A stretch of 64,000 nucleotides of DNA from Strigamia acuminata (lineage: Eukaryota > Arthropoda > Chilopoda > Geophilomorpha > Linotaeniidae): NCBI GenBank assembly GCA_949358305.1, contig OX442314.1, forward strand, positions 33,661,608 through 33,725,607, read 5' to 3'. The notes below the pieces were generated by a model, which saw nothing but the letters and a program-made list of their open reading frames with translations, searched no databases and was not told the origin of the DNA. The translations under genes were made by a program, and so were the position numbers. Numbering within the stretch: position 1 is the stretch's first letter; every line of letters starts with the position of its first letter. Shown here piece after piece: positions 30,546-42,400 of this stretch.

Positions 30546-31618
30546 TGCGGCGATCCGGGTTTTTACTTATTAAATTATATAAATTCAATAAGCAATCGTC
30601 GTAGAGATGCCGTACAGGACTTCTACTCTGTGGCCAAATGTTTGTCTAGGGGAATGATTTTACACAGAGTAAAGGAAAAATTAGATAGTTTTAATTAGTT
30701 CAAAATACAAAGGAGGTATTATTCAGCAAAAAGATAATGTTTGGGGTCGATCTGGCTTCTTCTCACAAATATACACTCACAAATAACGGTCGGCTCCAAG
30801 ATGGCGTCGATGGCGTCGTGTGAGCGCGGATTTTGGCGGAGTAAACTCAACGCTAAAATACGCCTCTAAATATACTAAAATCCTCGCAGAGCAAGCTCAA
30901 CACGAGAATACGTCTTGCACACAGCGGTTTGATTATTACGGAGCAAGCTCGACGTAACAATCGGTCTTTACACAAATCGCTTTGTGGAGTTAAACTCGAC
31001 ACAAAGCCTTCAAACTAACAGAGTAAACTCGATGTTAGTTTCACACAGAGATGGCTTAAATTACACGTAGTAATTCAAGCTAGAAAGTTGCTATTCCGTA
31101 CAGTGGGTACAGACCAGCGATGAAACTCAATTCGTCCAAGAATCACAGATCACACTTTGCAGTTTTGGCAGAAGTTTGACACGGTTGTGAACAGTTTGGA
31201 GGTGGAATCAAGAGTGCGGGAAGAGTGGGCCAAAACCGTTTGGCTCACTCCTAAATCTGCTCAGAAAAGCTGCGCAGAAGACGAGTTGCACAAAGATCAC
31301 ACACGGCCGCCTTCGGGTCGTGTGCAACAATTGAGCCGGGCACGCGCGAGGGGAAGGGATGCTCCGCCCAGGCACACGCCTAGCAGCATCATCAAAGCAA
31401 TGCACGCCGCAACGTGATTGGTTGACGCTGTTGCCGGGCCAAAACTTGCTGCAAAACACAATATTATTTGGGTAATATTGTGTCTTGTTTTATATTTTAT
31501 TAATGTATGTTTTATTTCAATTTACATTGAAACAAAACATATAAGCTTGTTGAATATGTTTATAAGACAATTTGGAAATATGGTGCGCACTCAAATAGGA
31601 ATATTTGAGGTCACCACA
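30546..31618 (-). repeat. Gypsy1 5' LTR
   Basis: 1073 bp, same ends as the 3' LTR, with the hairpin array at 30830-31080. The one difference noticed (a at 30888) weakens the second hairpin's stem. Confidence 0.93.
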
Positions 31619-32138
31619 GAAGTTGATGATGACTTTGTGTTGGAGGCAAAGCTACTGGTGTTTGTGGTAAAACAGGATGTTCTCTTTGTCTTACCGGAAG
31701 TATCAAGTCTAATTCCTGGTCCCACACATCATCTAAAGAATCTGTTTGGTCAACCTGATTTGTAGAACTATCTAGTTGAATATTAATACCTTTTGCTAAC
31801 TTCAACCTATTTGCATGCACATGGAGTGTTTCATTTTCAAATAAACCCTGAATTTTAAAATTTAGAGGTGAAGTTTGTTCTACAATTCGATATGGTTCCT
31901 TCCATTTATGAGAAAGTTTTCTTGCTAATCCAGGCTTCACTACAGGATTACTCAAATATACCCAATTGCCTACGTCAAAAGTGACTTCCGTTGAATTCTT
32001 ATCATGATATTTCTTTTTAGCTGCTGCTGATTTTAATAAACTAGCCTGTGCCAACTGGTGAGCATAATGTAGTTTCCTAACTAATTCTTCTTTGTAGTTG
32101 TTCACAACATTTTGTAATTTTTTTATTAAAATTTTCAA
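31619..32138 (-). pseudogene. ERV4 integrase C-terminal domain, right of Gypsy1
   Basis: The frame encodes the end of a Gypsy/errantivirus integrase: LHYAHQLAQASLLKSAAAKK, then KKYHDKNSTEVTFDVGNWVY, then GPYRIVEQ-like KEPYRIVEQTSPLNF and the closing ETLHVHANRLKLA motif. The catalytic core expected upstream is absent; the frame begins near 32110 in AT-rich DNA. Gypsy1 cut its final codons (18701-18824). The sister copy at 45915-46510 is intact across that point. Confidence 0.75.
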
Positions 32139-33402
32139 ATTTTATTTTCTTATTCTAACAATATTAGTTCAGTCCAATATAGCTCAAAGCTGAACTTAAT
32201 TCTACCAATCCCTTACTACTAAAAAAAACCCTAAACAATAATTAAAACAAGCGATGATATAAAATAAGCATTAATTCTATTTGTTTACAATTCCCAAAAA
32301 GGACTCGGACAAGTCAGTGTCTCAACTTTTGATATTGATTTATTTTCTTGCATTGGTTGATCCAATTCTTTGTAGTTGCCCTTTGATTTTTTGTTGTCCT
32401 CTTCTGATTGTCAATGTATCTTCTAATTCAAACTATCTAGTCCTCATTCTAATTGTTCCTTCAATAACACGATCTATCTCCACTTGATTTGTTTTCCTTA
32501 TCAAAATTTCAAATTTATCCCATAATGTAATTTTATTTACCTTAGTCTCTAAATTTGCATCTTCTAGGGACACTGCCACCATTCTGATATTAGTGAAATC
32601 TGACTTCTATCATGACCACCCAACTTTCTCCTGTAAAAATATATTCTCTCATCTTGGTCTGTCTCCATTGTTCTTGTTGTTGAACCCAATCATAATATCT
32701 CAATGTTCTGATAAAGATTCATTCCAATTCCTGCAATGGATTAATAAGCTATTACTAAAAGTATTTAAAACCAACATATACAAATTGCCAGTCTCTAAAG
32801 GTTCTCTATTTACGATATATTCTTAGCCTTATTCCCAAGGATCATCCATCCAGGACACTGGAGTGTCTGATGTACAACCCAACCGAGCGATATGGGTGTA
32901 TCATGCGAAGCTCCTGTATTTTCAAGAAATAGGACTTTCTTAAAACATTAATAAAGGTTTAATTATAAAGCAAAAACAACAATATTTACAATAACCATAC
33001 GGTAAGAGATGACTTAAAATAGAATCTATCAGTTACACAATAGTTATTGTTTAGGTGTTCAGTTGCTCAAGATCCCTTTCTAGTATGAATGGTTCAGGGT
33101 AATTTTCATTTCCTTTTTATTAGCACAACATTGCAGCCCAGGCCACAGTATCCTGATGCCTGATCGTGCTCTGACAAGCTTCAGCATACGACTCTTCTCT
33201 ATGACACCAGTTTTCCGTCACTTTGTCTTCCGACTCTTATTGTTCTTTAGTCATATTTATTGTTCATTGATGACCATAACAATTCTTCTAATAATGGACT
33301 TGTTTCATTAGTAATACTTCTGACCCTTTTTAATCTGTTCACATGGACATTTTGTTTCTTTTTATTTAGCAGAGCCTCAGTGAGGTAAATTGGATTACTT
33401 TC
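32139..33402 (-). pseudogene. Degenerate copy of an older ERV 3' half
   Basis: Closely matches 46511-47885, with small indels and substitutions. At about 33300-33400 the minus strand reads NVHVNRLKRVRSIT, the end of another integrase C-terminal domain. A long frame is absent. The match to the ERV6 flank stops at about 33402. Confidence 0.55.
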
Positions 33403-33560
33403 TTAGGACTACTTGCTCAGGTTGTCCTCTCTTCTAATCAATCTCGGCTTTTTTGAGTTTGTTGCTTCAACGTCTTTCTTTAACAAGATGGAAGCCTCCT
33501 TTTCTCGTGCAATGTATTTGCTCTCCGCCAACTTTTTGTTAAATTTGCAAAATCTCCAAT

Positions 33561-33874
33561 TTATGGATTGACGCAATAGTTGAAGCATTTAAATTCAGCG
33601 TACTTCAACATGATCTTTTTAGAATCAAACTGTAAACAAAGGAATAATAAATCATCACTGAATAAAATTAATTTTTTTTTAATGAACTTACGATTCTCCC
33701 AATGTGAAGCAGCTTTATGCTCGTTATTTCATGTGTAAGGATATTTAAAAAATATGAATTACCAAATTCGATGCGCTTGGAACCATTGCTAACTTTCTCC
33801 TGCTCTTCAAATGTCTTTTGTATGTCGGCACAGAGCTTCACAAACGAGCCCCAAACAAATTCGTCGAAAGCCAA
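33561..33874 (-). CDS. Possible host gene 3' end, two exons, unrecognised
   Basis: The frame from about 33874 to 33692 (FDEFVWGSFVKLCADIQKT...HIGRI) ends at a strong donor, ATC|GTAAGT. A 62-nt intron (33691-33630) ends CCTTTGTTTACAG. The frame continues in phase 0 as FDSKKIMLKYAEFKCFNYC and stops at TAA 33561. A short intron with such good sites fits an insect gene. Upstream, an in-frame TGA lies just before the first codon shown, so the real exon start is unknown or the copy is a pseudogene. I recognise no family, and no polyadenylation signal was confirmed. Confidence 0.4.
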
Positions 33875-34292
33875 TCAGTTGGTCGTTGGAATAAGCTTTT
33901 TACTTCTTTCCTTTTGCTCGTAGTGTCCCGTATGTACTCTCATCCAGCTCTTATATTTGATGACGCAAACATATTTCGTCAGTCGAATGGTTTAGATGCT
34001 GCTGGGAATTACAAGCCACAATCTTCAATTAAATGCAATCCAACACAAAAATAAACATGAAACGCACACCAAGTATACATAAAGCAAATGCTAGTAAATG
34101 CTATAATTAAACATTTTAAAATCTTTTGCATATATCTCATATGAGCCATACACTTGATTATGGGAGAGATTGTTTAAAAATTCATCTTTTAATTGTACGA
34201 TTCTCTTTTGTTTCTTGGAAAAAGACATAACTCTACTGCTCTTAATCTGACGTAAAACTACATCAGCGTCTTCGTACAATGATTCTAATTTG
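33875..34292. other. No clear feature
   Basis: A minus-strand frame near 34091-34290 (KLESLYEDADVVLRQIK...) ends at the LTR of ERV5. It may be a fragment of an older element or of a host exon; I cannot tell. Confidence 0.3.
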
Positions 34293-34617
34293 TGTGAAGA
34301 TCCGGTACCGCTCTCGGTGGGTTCGTGATGGCTAATGAAAGCCAACGGAGAAGAAATAAAGAAACTTTTTTTTGGGCACAAAGTGCTTTTAGATGTTTAC
34401 TCTTGGATAAAACAAGCAAAACTGATACAAGCTAATATTTTGATTTTAAAAGGTAAACTAAGATAGCAAAAGAACAATACAACTAATGACGCATAAAAAT
34501 GACATACATAACATAATATTTCAACTAAAAATAAACACACTTCAAATAACATACGAGAATCCAGATACCATGACATTATATAATTTAATAAAAATGATAA
34601 AAATCCCAAACCTTACA
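34293..34617 (-). repeat. 3' LTR of ERV5 (subfamily B)
   Basis: A 325-bp LTR, TGTGAAGATCCGG to CCAAACCTTACA, followed by the polypurine tract complement tcttctcccccttcaaa. Confidence 0.78.
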
Positions 34618-34776
34618 TCTTCTCCCCCTTCAAATAAAAAAACACTTATTTAAAAATAAAAATTAATTAAATTAAAACTCTTAAATCTCATAATAGAGGA
34701 AAAACATGAAATTGAAACACACTAAAATACCACACAAACACACTAAAAATTTCCAAGCACTAAAAATACAACAAGT

Positions 34777-35175
34777 CTATCCCCATTGCAATCCTTCCTC
34801 TTCTTCTTCTCCCTCGAAGGCGTCTTCAAATCGAATCTGTGCCTCTTCCTTTTCCATCATAATTTGAACTTCTTCCATTTGCCTTTGCTCTTCCTGTCTT
34901 CTTCGCTCTGTTATCGTTGGCCTTTGGTTCGTCGGAACCACTTCCTCTATCTGTCTGATCGATCCGGAAACCTGTGGTGGTCGTCTGGCAGTCCTTCCTC
35001 GTCCAAAGTTTCGCTGCTCGGGCGCCTCTTGTTGGGGAGGCAAAGAGACCAATCTTCCTTGCAACATCCTCTCTTCACTTCTTACAAATCTGTAGCTTAG
35101 CTGCATCCGTAAAACGAATTGCGTGCAGAGATGCAAAACTGACAACAAAAATTCTAACAACATTAGCGCAAACAT
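34777..35175 (-). CDS. ORFx of ERV5: small single-pass membrane protein (132 aa)
   Basis: Intact frame. The N-terminal hydrophobic helix MFALMLLEFLLSVLHLCTQF is followed by a basic region (RNFGRGRTARRPPQ), the block NQRPTITERRRQEEQRQ shared with the ERV4 protein, and an acidic end EEEEEGLQWG. It starts about 285 nt after the envelope stop. Shorter than the ERV4 copy (155 aa), mainly in the Arg-rich middle. Function unknown. Confidence 0.6.
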   Translation of the reverse strand: MFALMLLEFLLSVLHLCTQFVLRMQLSYRFVRSEERMLQGRLVSLPPQQEAPEQRNFGRGRTARRPPQVSGSIRQIEEVVPTNQRPTITERRRQEEQRQMEEVQIMMEKEEAQIRFEDAFEGEEEEEGLQWG

Positions 35176-35460
35176 CGTGAATGTTTTTTGCTCTTTTCTT
35201 GGCTCTCGTTCCTTTTTTTATAGTATTTTGCACAAAATCTCATGTTCTCTCCACTCAGTTCTCATTTCATCATTCTCAACTGTCACTAGTTCAATTTTCT
35301 TTAAATTAGATCCTTATTCTATATACTTAAAATTAATGTACATATATTATCTCTAAATACTAAGTATGTTTTCAAATGATTGTCAGAAATAAAATTCTTA
35401 AAATAAGCATCAAGCTGACAATTTTCGGAGCAAAGCAATATTAAGCATAGCAATAGAATA

Positions 35461-36592
35461 TTAAGTTTCAATAATTCTTTTTGGAGTCCTTCTCGAACTT
35501 TCCCCTCTTTCAACTGTTATTTCAGGACTACTCTGTTCTCCATCATTATCGATCTCATTTATCTCCTCTAATCTAGTATTATCTAAATCAATTTCTCTAT
35601 TTTGCCTTTTATTTTTCTTACTCCTTTTATTTTTATTCCTACGCCTCAAGGTCTGATATTTCACATTCCAATTATTGAATACAATTTTACTAACTATAAA
35701 AAGAATAACTAATGAAGTTAAAATAATATTTCTTATAGACAAAACATGATAGCTAAAATTGTTTTGAAAGGTGTAACCTAATTCTTCCTCATTCATTCTA
35801 CTCAGCTCTGTTTGTGTGTGACTCATGGTTACGCCATCACCTTTTGTAAAGTTACTCCCCATATCAGTTATTAGTGATTGAATGACAGATGTGTTCGCTT
35901 TTAATTTTAATTCAGATAAAAGCATTAATTCTGAATCAAGCAAATAATGTAGCATAACTGGGATAGAAAAATTTTGCTTTTTGGAATCTAAAGAAACAGT
36001 TCCATGAAAAAAGGAAGACAACTAAAATCCTTCTCCAATGAGTGTGCAAGAAGGTGGCAAGGTCAAGGTACCGACTCCAACAGCAAGTATTTTTAAAGTT
36101 TTTATACTACCGTATCCTTCTTCTTGAGGACTACTTACCATAACTTTCTGTTCATATGCAATGCTATATATCCACAACCCTTCTTTATTTAACTTATAAA
36201 AAGTTCGCCAATTTCCTAAAATAACTTTTCCTTCACAACTCTTTGTAATGATATCTATATCTCCTAAGAACAATGCATATTCACAACTTTTATACGGGTA
36301 TCTTAGAATAGAACCTTCAAGTGTACACACTTGAAATCGATACTTTTGACATCTTGCCATTGAATTATTATCTAATAGCATATAGGCCTGATTATCTGCA
36401 GAAACAGCTATATATTTATAAAGGGTTGAATAGTAAATTGAAGAACCAGTTTTATTGTCAAAAATGGGCAACGCTAGAATTCTATGAATTTCAAAATGAC
36501 CTAAGGTGGAGCAAAGTGGAATTTTGACACCTAAGCGTAACCTATTTACTGTTGCGATAGCGTAGACTGTTACTTTCTCATAATATTGATAT
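35461..36592 (-). pseudogene. env: ERV5 envelope gene, 3' part
   Basis: Two frames join end to end at 36021/36022, separated by a single TAG where sister copies have CAG (GEGF-stop-LSSFFHG), so one nonsense change broke it. The part present covers the ectodomain (ILRYPYKSCEYALFLGDI, LTLPPSCTLIGEGF), the stalk, the transmembrane helix (IILTSLVILFIVSKIV) and the tail ending PKRIIET. The 5' part, including the furin site, is missing because the ERV6 LTR enters at 36593. Confidence 0.78.
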
Positions 36593-36941
36593 TGTGAAGT
36601 TTCCCAGTCTTTTCTTCCTGTGGGTCCGTCTTGGTTAATGAAAACCAAGTGAAAAATGAATTTTGAGTCTCGTGGGCACAATTGTGTTTTTTTGAACTTT
36701 TATTTGCCAAGCGCAAACAGCAACTAACTAATAATACAAATTTGATCAAAAAAGTAAACTAATATCGAGAAAAATGATATTTTTTTTAAAATGACACACA
36801 AACACAAGATACACTATGACTAACAAGTAAGCAATATTATATGACAAAAAAAAGGAATTTTACTACGTCTAGGATATTATTACTAATAATTATAAAGGAA
36901 AATTTTTATAAAAGAAAATGACAAAAATTACAAATCTCACA
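36593..36941 (-). repeat. 3' LTR of ERV6 (subfamily A)
   Basis: A 349-bp LTR, TGTGAAGTTTCCC to AAATCTCACA, followed by a polypurine tract with a long C run (ctctcccccccccccttaaa). A minus-strand AATAAA is present near 36700. Confidence 0.82.
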
Positions 36942-37116
36942 CTCTCCCCCCCCCCTTAAATTTAAAGATACTTTTTTAAAACATGACTAAACCCCTAAAT
37001 ACAATAATATGATAAGATCATAAAAGAAAATAAATATTTTAATACACTAACACTTAAGCACAAAAAAGAAAAAAAAATACAAATAGAGTAATACAAGTGA
37101 AAAAAAGAGACAAAAC

Positions 37117-37611
37117 TTGGAAACACATACTGTCCTGCTATTATTCCTGTCCCCACGGATAGACTTCTTCTTCCTCCTCCAAGGCCAGCTCATAGGCGGC
37201 CAGAGCATCGTCCTGCTCAACTTGAATCCGCTCTTCCTCCTGTCAGCGCTCCTGCCTCCTCCGTTCTTCTGCTATCGTTTCACGTGGATTAGACGGAGCC
37301 ACTTCAGCGATGATTCTACCTGGTCTTGAGGTCAGGCCATGTTTGCCAACCGCTCATCCCCGTCCAATGGTCCAGTCTCGTTCCTCAGGCGCCGTCCGCA
37401 CTCCTCGGGGCACCATTTCGTAACGAACGGACCTTACTCCTTCGTCCGACACAGAAATTTCTAATTGATTCAATGGTCTGTCTCTCGGGGCTCTTCTTTG
37501 GGGTCTCACTTTCTCTTCCGTCGATTGGTAATATCCCTGCAGTCTTGCCACAAACTGGGTACATAAATTTAAAAAGGACGAAACCAACTCAAGTATTATC
37601 AAAGCCAACAT
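37117..37611 (-). pseudogene. ERV6 ORFx, interrupted by stops
   Basis: The start is intact (MLALIILELVSSFLNLCTQF) and follows the ERV4 ORFx through RDWTIGRG, then meets TGA near 37354. The rest continues to the acidic end near 37150 but also carries the TGA after ERRRQER that ERV2 shares. Confidence 0.65.
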
Positions 37612-37937
37612 CGTGAATGTTATGATTCTGTTTTGAATTCATTTTGTAGAACTCTGTTTCTCTCCAGTTTCTGATCAAATTTCAGTCTCCTGTTCTCTGA
37701 CACACTAGTCCTCACTTTACCTTTTCAATTGTCACTTTCACATATACGCTATAACTCAATTTTCCTTTAGATTAAATTTTTACTCTATGCACTTTATAAT
37801 TGTTTACACTCAATATCCCTAACTCTAACAACTCTTTTAAAATAATTATCAAAACAAAAATACAAAATCTATGCATCAAGCTTACAATTTTCAGAGCAAA
37901 GCAGTATTAAGCATAGCCAAAAAATTTATTTATCAAA

Positions 37938-39082
37938 TCAGGTTTCTATAATTCTTCTCGGAGTTCCGCCTGAACGTTCTCCTCTTTCAATTGTTACATT
38001 AGGACTACTTTGCCCTTTATCATTATTAATCTCATCTACTTCTTCCAATCGAGTATTATCCAAATCAATTTCTATACTTTGCCTTCTATTCTTCCTATTT
38101 CTTTTGTTTCTATTTCTATGTCTCAAGGCCTGATATCTTATATTCCAATTATTACATATAACTTTACCCACTATGAAAAGAATAATTAATGAGGTCAAAA
38201 CAATATTGACAACAGACAAAACATGATAACTAAAGTTATTGTGTATCGTGTAAACTGATTCCTCCTCATTCATTCTACTCAACATCATCTGTATGTGACT
38301 CATGGTCACACCATCTCCTCTTGTAAAATTACTCCCCACATCAATTATCAATGATTGAATGAACGATGTGTTTGCTTTTAGTTTTAATTCTGATAAAAGC
38401 ATTAATTCTGAATCAAGCAAATTATGGGACCTTACTGGAATAGAAAAATTTTGTTTTTTGGAATTCAAAGATGCAGTTCCATGAAAAAAGGATGATAGCT
38501 GAAATGCCTCCCCAATGAGTGTGCATGAAGGGTGCAAGGTCAAAGTACCGACTCCAACGGCAAGTGTTTTCAGAGTTTTTATATTTCCATATCCTTCTTC
38601 TTGAGGACAATTTATTATAACTTTTTGTTCTCATGCAATGCTGTATATCCATAACCCTTCTTTATTTAACTTATAAAAAGTTGGCCAATGACCCAAAATT
38701 ACTTTTCTTTCACAATTTTTTGAAATGGTGTTTATATTTCCTAAAAACAAGGCATATTCACAACTTTTATATGGATATCTTAAAATGGAACCTTCAGGTG
38801 TGCACACTTGGAATCGATATTTTTGACACTTTGCCACAGCATAATTATCTAACAACATATAGGCCTGATTATCTGCAGATACAGCTATAAATTCAAAAAT
38901 GGTTGAATAATAAATTGAAAAACCTGTTTTATTATCAAAAATGGGTAAAGCTAAAATTCTGTGTATGTCCTAGAGCGGAGCGGAATGGAATTTTGACACC
39001 CAAGCGTAATTTGTTTATAGTAGCAATATTTGTAAAAAGGGTTTTAATGAAATGAAATAAGAGCTTCATCCATTTCACTCTG
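37938..39082 (-). pseudogene. env: ERV6 envelope gene, 3' part
   Basis: Frame 37938-38543 holds the stalk, the transmembrane helix (IVLTSLIILFIVGKV) and the tail ending RRIIET. A frame break lies between 38543 and 38631, and frame 38631-38858 continues the ectodomain. Near 38960-39060 a deletion removes much of the fusion subunit. BEL-B entered at 39083; the other side is at 45615. Confidence 0.72.
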
Positions 39083-39383
39083 TGTGGAAACTGGCGGTTT
39101 CCAAAGTGAAATAATTTAGTTGAGTGTTTTGACCACCGTGGCACAAGTGAAAACTTACTTGTGACCCGGATTAAATGTATTCTTGGAATTTAAGGATTAA
39201 CTTAATCCTCTTGTTTTATATATCTAAAATTTTGAATAAAAACTCACTGTCTTTTCAAATGTAACCTTGTCTACATCGTTTCTTTGAGTCTACAACAAAC
39301 TTCGATCCGAATCCGACTCCATCTGTCGTTTTAACAAGTTTTAGGAGTGTTTCATTTATACAAGTTGCTCGTGCAACGTCTCA
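39083..39383 (+). repeat. BEL-B 5' LTR
   Basis: 301 bp, TGTGGAAACTGG to CAACGTCTCA. The primer binding site starts at the next base. Confidence 0.92.
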
Positions 39384-39401
39384 TGGTGCCGAAACCCGGG
39401 A
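39384..39401 (+). promoter_or_regulatory. BEL-B primer binding site (tRNA-Phe type)
   Basis: TGGTGCCGAAACCCGGGA, directly abutting the LTR and identical to the site of BEL-A. Confidence 0.87.
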
Positions 39402-39432
39402 AACATTTTTGAAAACGAACCAGAACGCGAAA

Positions 39433-42400
39433 ATGGACGATTTGGCAAGAAGTCGTGCACAAAGGGAAACACAAAGAAGAAGCGTGCGTGCGCTTTTTGA
39501 GAAATTGAAGAAAGAAATGGCCGAGGATCCCCTCAACGAGGTACGATTATTATGCATACAAGCCCAACTAATCACAAAACGTTTGAAAATCGATAAACTG
39601 GACGCAATAATCGCCGACGGGATCACCGACGTGAACGAGGTGGACCAAGACGAATTCGAAGCGGAAGAACTGCAAGACGAGATGACCGCCGCCCGAATCA
39701 CACTCGAAGTCGCCTTGAAAGAACTCGCGCCAATGAAACAAACACCACCACAACAACCACCACAAGTACCACTCGTAAATATACCACCAGTTAACCCTCT
39801 TTTCGTTCCACCTGTGCAAAACCCAAATCCAGTCCAACCACAATGCGCAGTGATGAAACTGCCGAAGCTCGAGGTCGCCAAGTTTAAAGGCACACCAGAA
39901 ACCTGGACGGGGTTCTGGTCAGATTTTGAATTGAGTGTCCATAATAACGCTTCTTTGCCCAAAACAGCCAAATTTGTGTACCTACGCTCGTTAGTTGAAG
40001 GTCTTGCAGCGAATGCAATCAGCGGACTGACTGTAACCGAGTTAAATTACGACACTGCCATTTCCCTCCTCACAAATCGATTTGGGCAGAAGGAACAAAT
40101 TGTCGGTGCACACATGGCCAAACTGCTCGAAATGCCATCCGTGAAACGAGTAGAAGATGTGGCGGCCCTACGGAGACTCTATGATTTCTGCGACCTGCAT
40201 GTTAAAAGCCTCGAAAACCTCGGAGTACCGACGGAAACCTTTGGCCCATTGTTATGCCCAATACTCGCGCGTGCTGTGCCAACCAGCATACAACATGATT
40301 TTGCACGTCCACGAGGAGATGCACCTTGGGTTGTTAAAGAATTTTTGGACTTTTTTAGATTCGAAGTAGCGATGCGCGAACGTACGGAAGCCGCCGATAA
40401 AACCAGTAAACCACAGCAAGACTCGACGGAAGTCCCGAATACCAAAAAAGAAGAGGTGAAGAAAACAAATTACAAATCTAATAATCACAGTTCCGCTTCA
40501 GCCCTTTCCAACATCGTTTACAAATGCACGTTTTGCGAGAAAGAAGATCACAAGAGTCCAGACTGTCCGTTGTCCGTGGAGAAACGAAAGGAAGCGTGTT
40601 TCAAAGCCCGACGTTGTTATCGATGCTTAAAAGAGAATCATCAGGCTCGCCAATGCAACACCCGATTTAAATGCCGAAAATGTGAGCAGAAACATCACAC
40701 GTATTTGTGCGACAAGGAAGACAACAAGAAGACGGAAACAACTTTGACTTCGGCCGTTCAAGAATCAACAGGTACGGAAACCGTGATGTTCCTGCAGGTC
40801 GTCGTGTTGGAGGCCAACGGAAACAACGAGAAGAGAAGAGTCCAATGCTTCTTGGATGGGGGATCCCAAAGAAGCTTTATAACTGAAAAACTGTCGAGAG
40901 AACTGCAACTAGAGAAGATTGGTGAGCAGTCAATCGCCCTTTTGACTTTCGGATCTACTGAACCAACAATTGCCAAACGGAAACAGGTGAAGTTAAGTTT
41001 GAATAACTGTGAAAATAAAAATTGCAATTTAGAGATCAAAGCGCTTGAGTCACCCTGGATAACTCCGACATTACGAGGAAAACCTGACGAACGAGTGTTG
41101 GAAAAACTGAAGAAATACAACATCAAACTGGCTTACGACAACAGCGTTCACAGGGACGACGGCGTTTCCATCTTAATTGGCGTCGACAACTTTTGGAGAG
41201 TTACAACGGGAAAACAGCAACGCATCGACGAAAATCTCATGGCAATCGAAACCATATTTGGATGGACGTTACACGGCTCAACCGGAGAGACTGAAACAAC
41301 CGTGTCGTCTTTAGTACGGGTAAACAAGATTTTAATTGCCGATAATACAGATGAACTTTTAGAAAAATTCTGGAACTTGGAATCGATTGGGATTCGCCAC
41401 GAGACTATGGAACCGGGAATCGATGAAGTGGACACGTTGAAACGATTCAAAGAGCAGATCGAGTGGGTAGATGACCATTACGAAGTGGGATTCCCGTGGA
41501 AGATTGACCGCAAGGAATTGAACGACAATCGAGATGTTGCAAAAAAGCGTTTGTGGAGTTTAATTAACCGTTTTCGAAAAAATCCCAAGTTATATTTAGA
41601 CTATAAAAAAGTGATCGACGAACAACTCGCCTCCGGAATCTTGGAAAAAGTTCCGAAGAACTCGAAACCAGACAACCCGTATTATATCCCTCATCGACCA
41701 GTAATTGACGAAACTCGAGCCACAACAAAGCTAAGAATTGTGTATGACGCGTCGTCACACGCAAAAGGATGTTTATCGCTAAACGACTGTCTGAGTAAGG
41801 GTCCCAATATGTTACCTCATCTAATAAACATTGTTTTGAAGTTCCGAACCGGCAAATACGGCGCAATCGGCGACATCGAGAAGGCCTTCCATCGAATACA
41901 TCTCAAGACGGACGAACGAGACGTCACACGACTTTATTGGATTGAGGACGGGTGGAACGGTGAAGAGTCGGTAAAACTAATTGAATTACGCCAAACTCGA
42001 GTTCCATTTGGGACAGGACCCAGTCCATTTTTACTAAATGCAACAGTAAAAGAACACGTCGACAAGTTTGAAGACCAATACCCGGACACATGCGACAAGC
42101 TGAAAGAAGACTTGTATGTAGACGATTTTGTAACGAGTATTGACAATTCGAACAAGTTAATTCAAGTTTATGATGAGAGTCGTGAGATTTTGCAAGCCGC
42201 GAACATGAAATTAACCAAATGGAAGTCGAATGATGTGAAATTACAAGAGAAAATTATACGAGATGACCCAGATTGTGACGTGACAGTTTTTCAAAAGAAA
42301 ACTAAGGTTTTGGGGGTAGTTTGGGATATTGAGTTAGATAAATTGGGATTAGACATTAGTGCATTGATTAACGAGATTAACTTGACCAAATACACCAAGA

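Larger units (their letters stand above)
18825..31618 (-). mobile_element. Gypsy1, near-complete Gypsy LTR element with a third gene
   Basis: A 12,794-bp element with 1073-bp LTRs (18825-19897 and 30546-31618, TG...CA), a 4-bp target duplication gaag (18821-18824, 31619-31622), primer site, polypurine tract, gag, pol in two frames and a spliced third gene. Comparing the LTRs by eye I found one difference (19167 g versus 30888 a). It inserted into the integrase tail of ERV4; the unoccupied sequence ctactacgaagttgatg is present at about 46037-46053 in ERV6. It is recent, but its pol has a frameshift. Confidence 0.95.

Noticed and set aside
39381..39971. Minus-strand 196-codon frame at the start of BEL-B
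   Set aside because: Antisense shadow of the Gag region; starts in the LTR and primer site.
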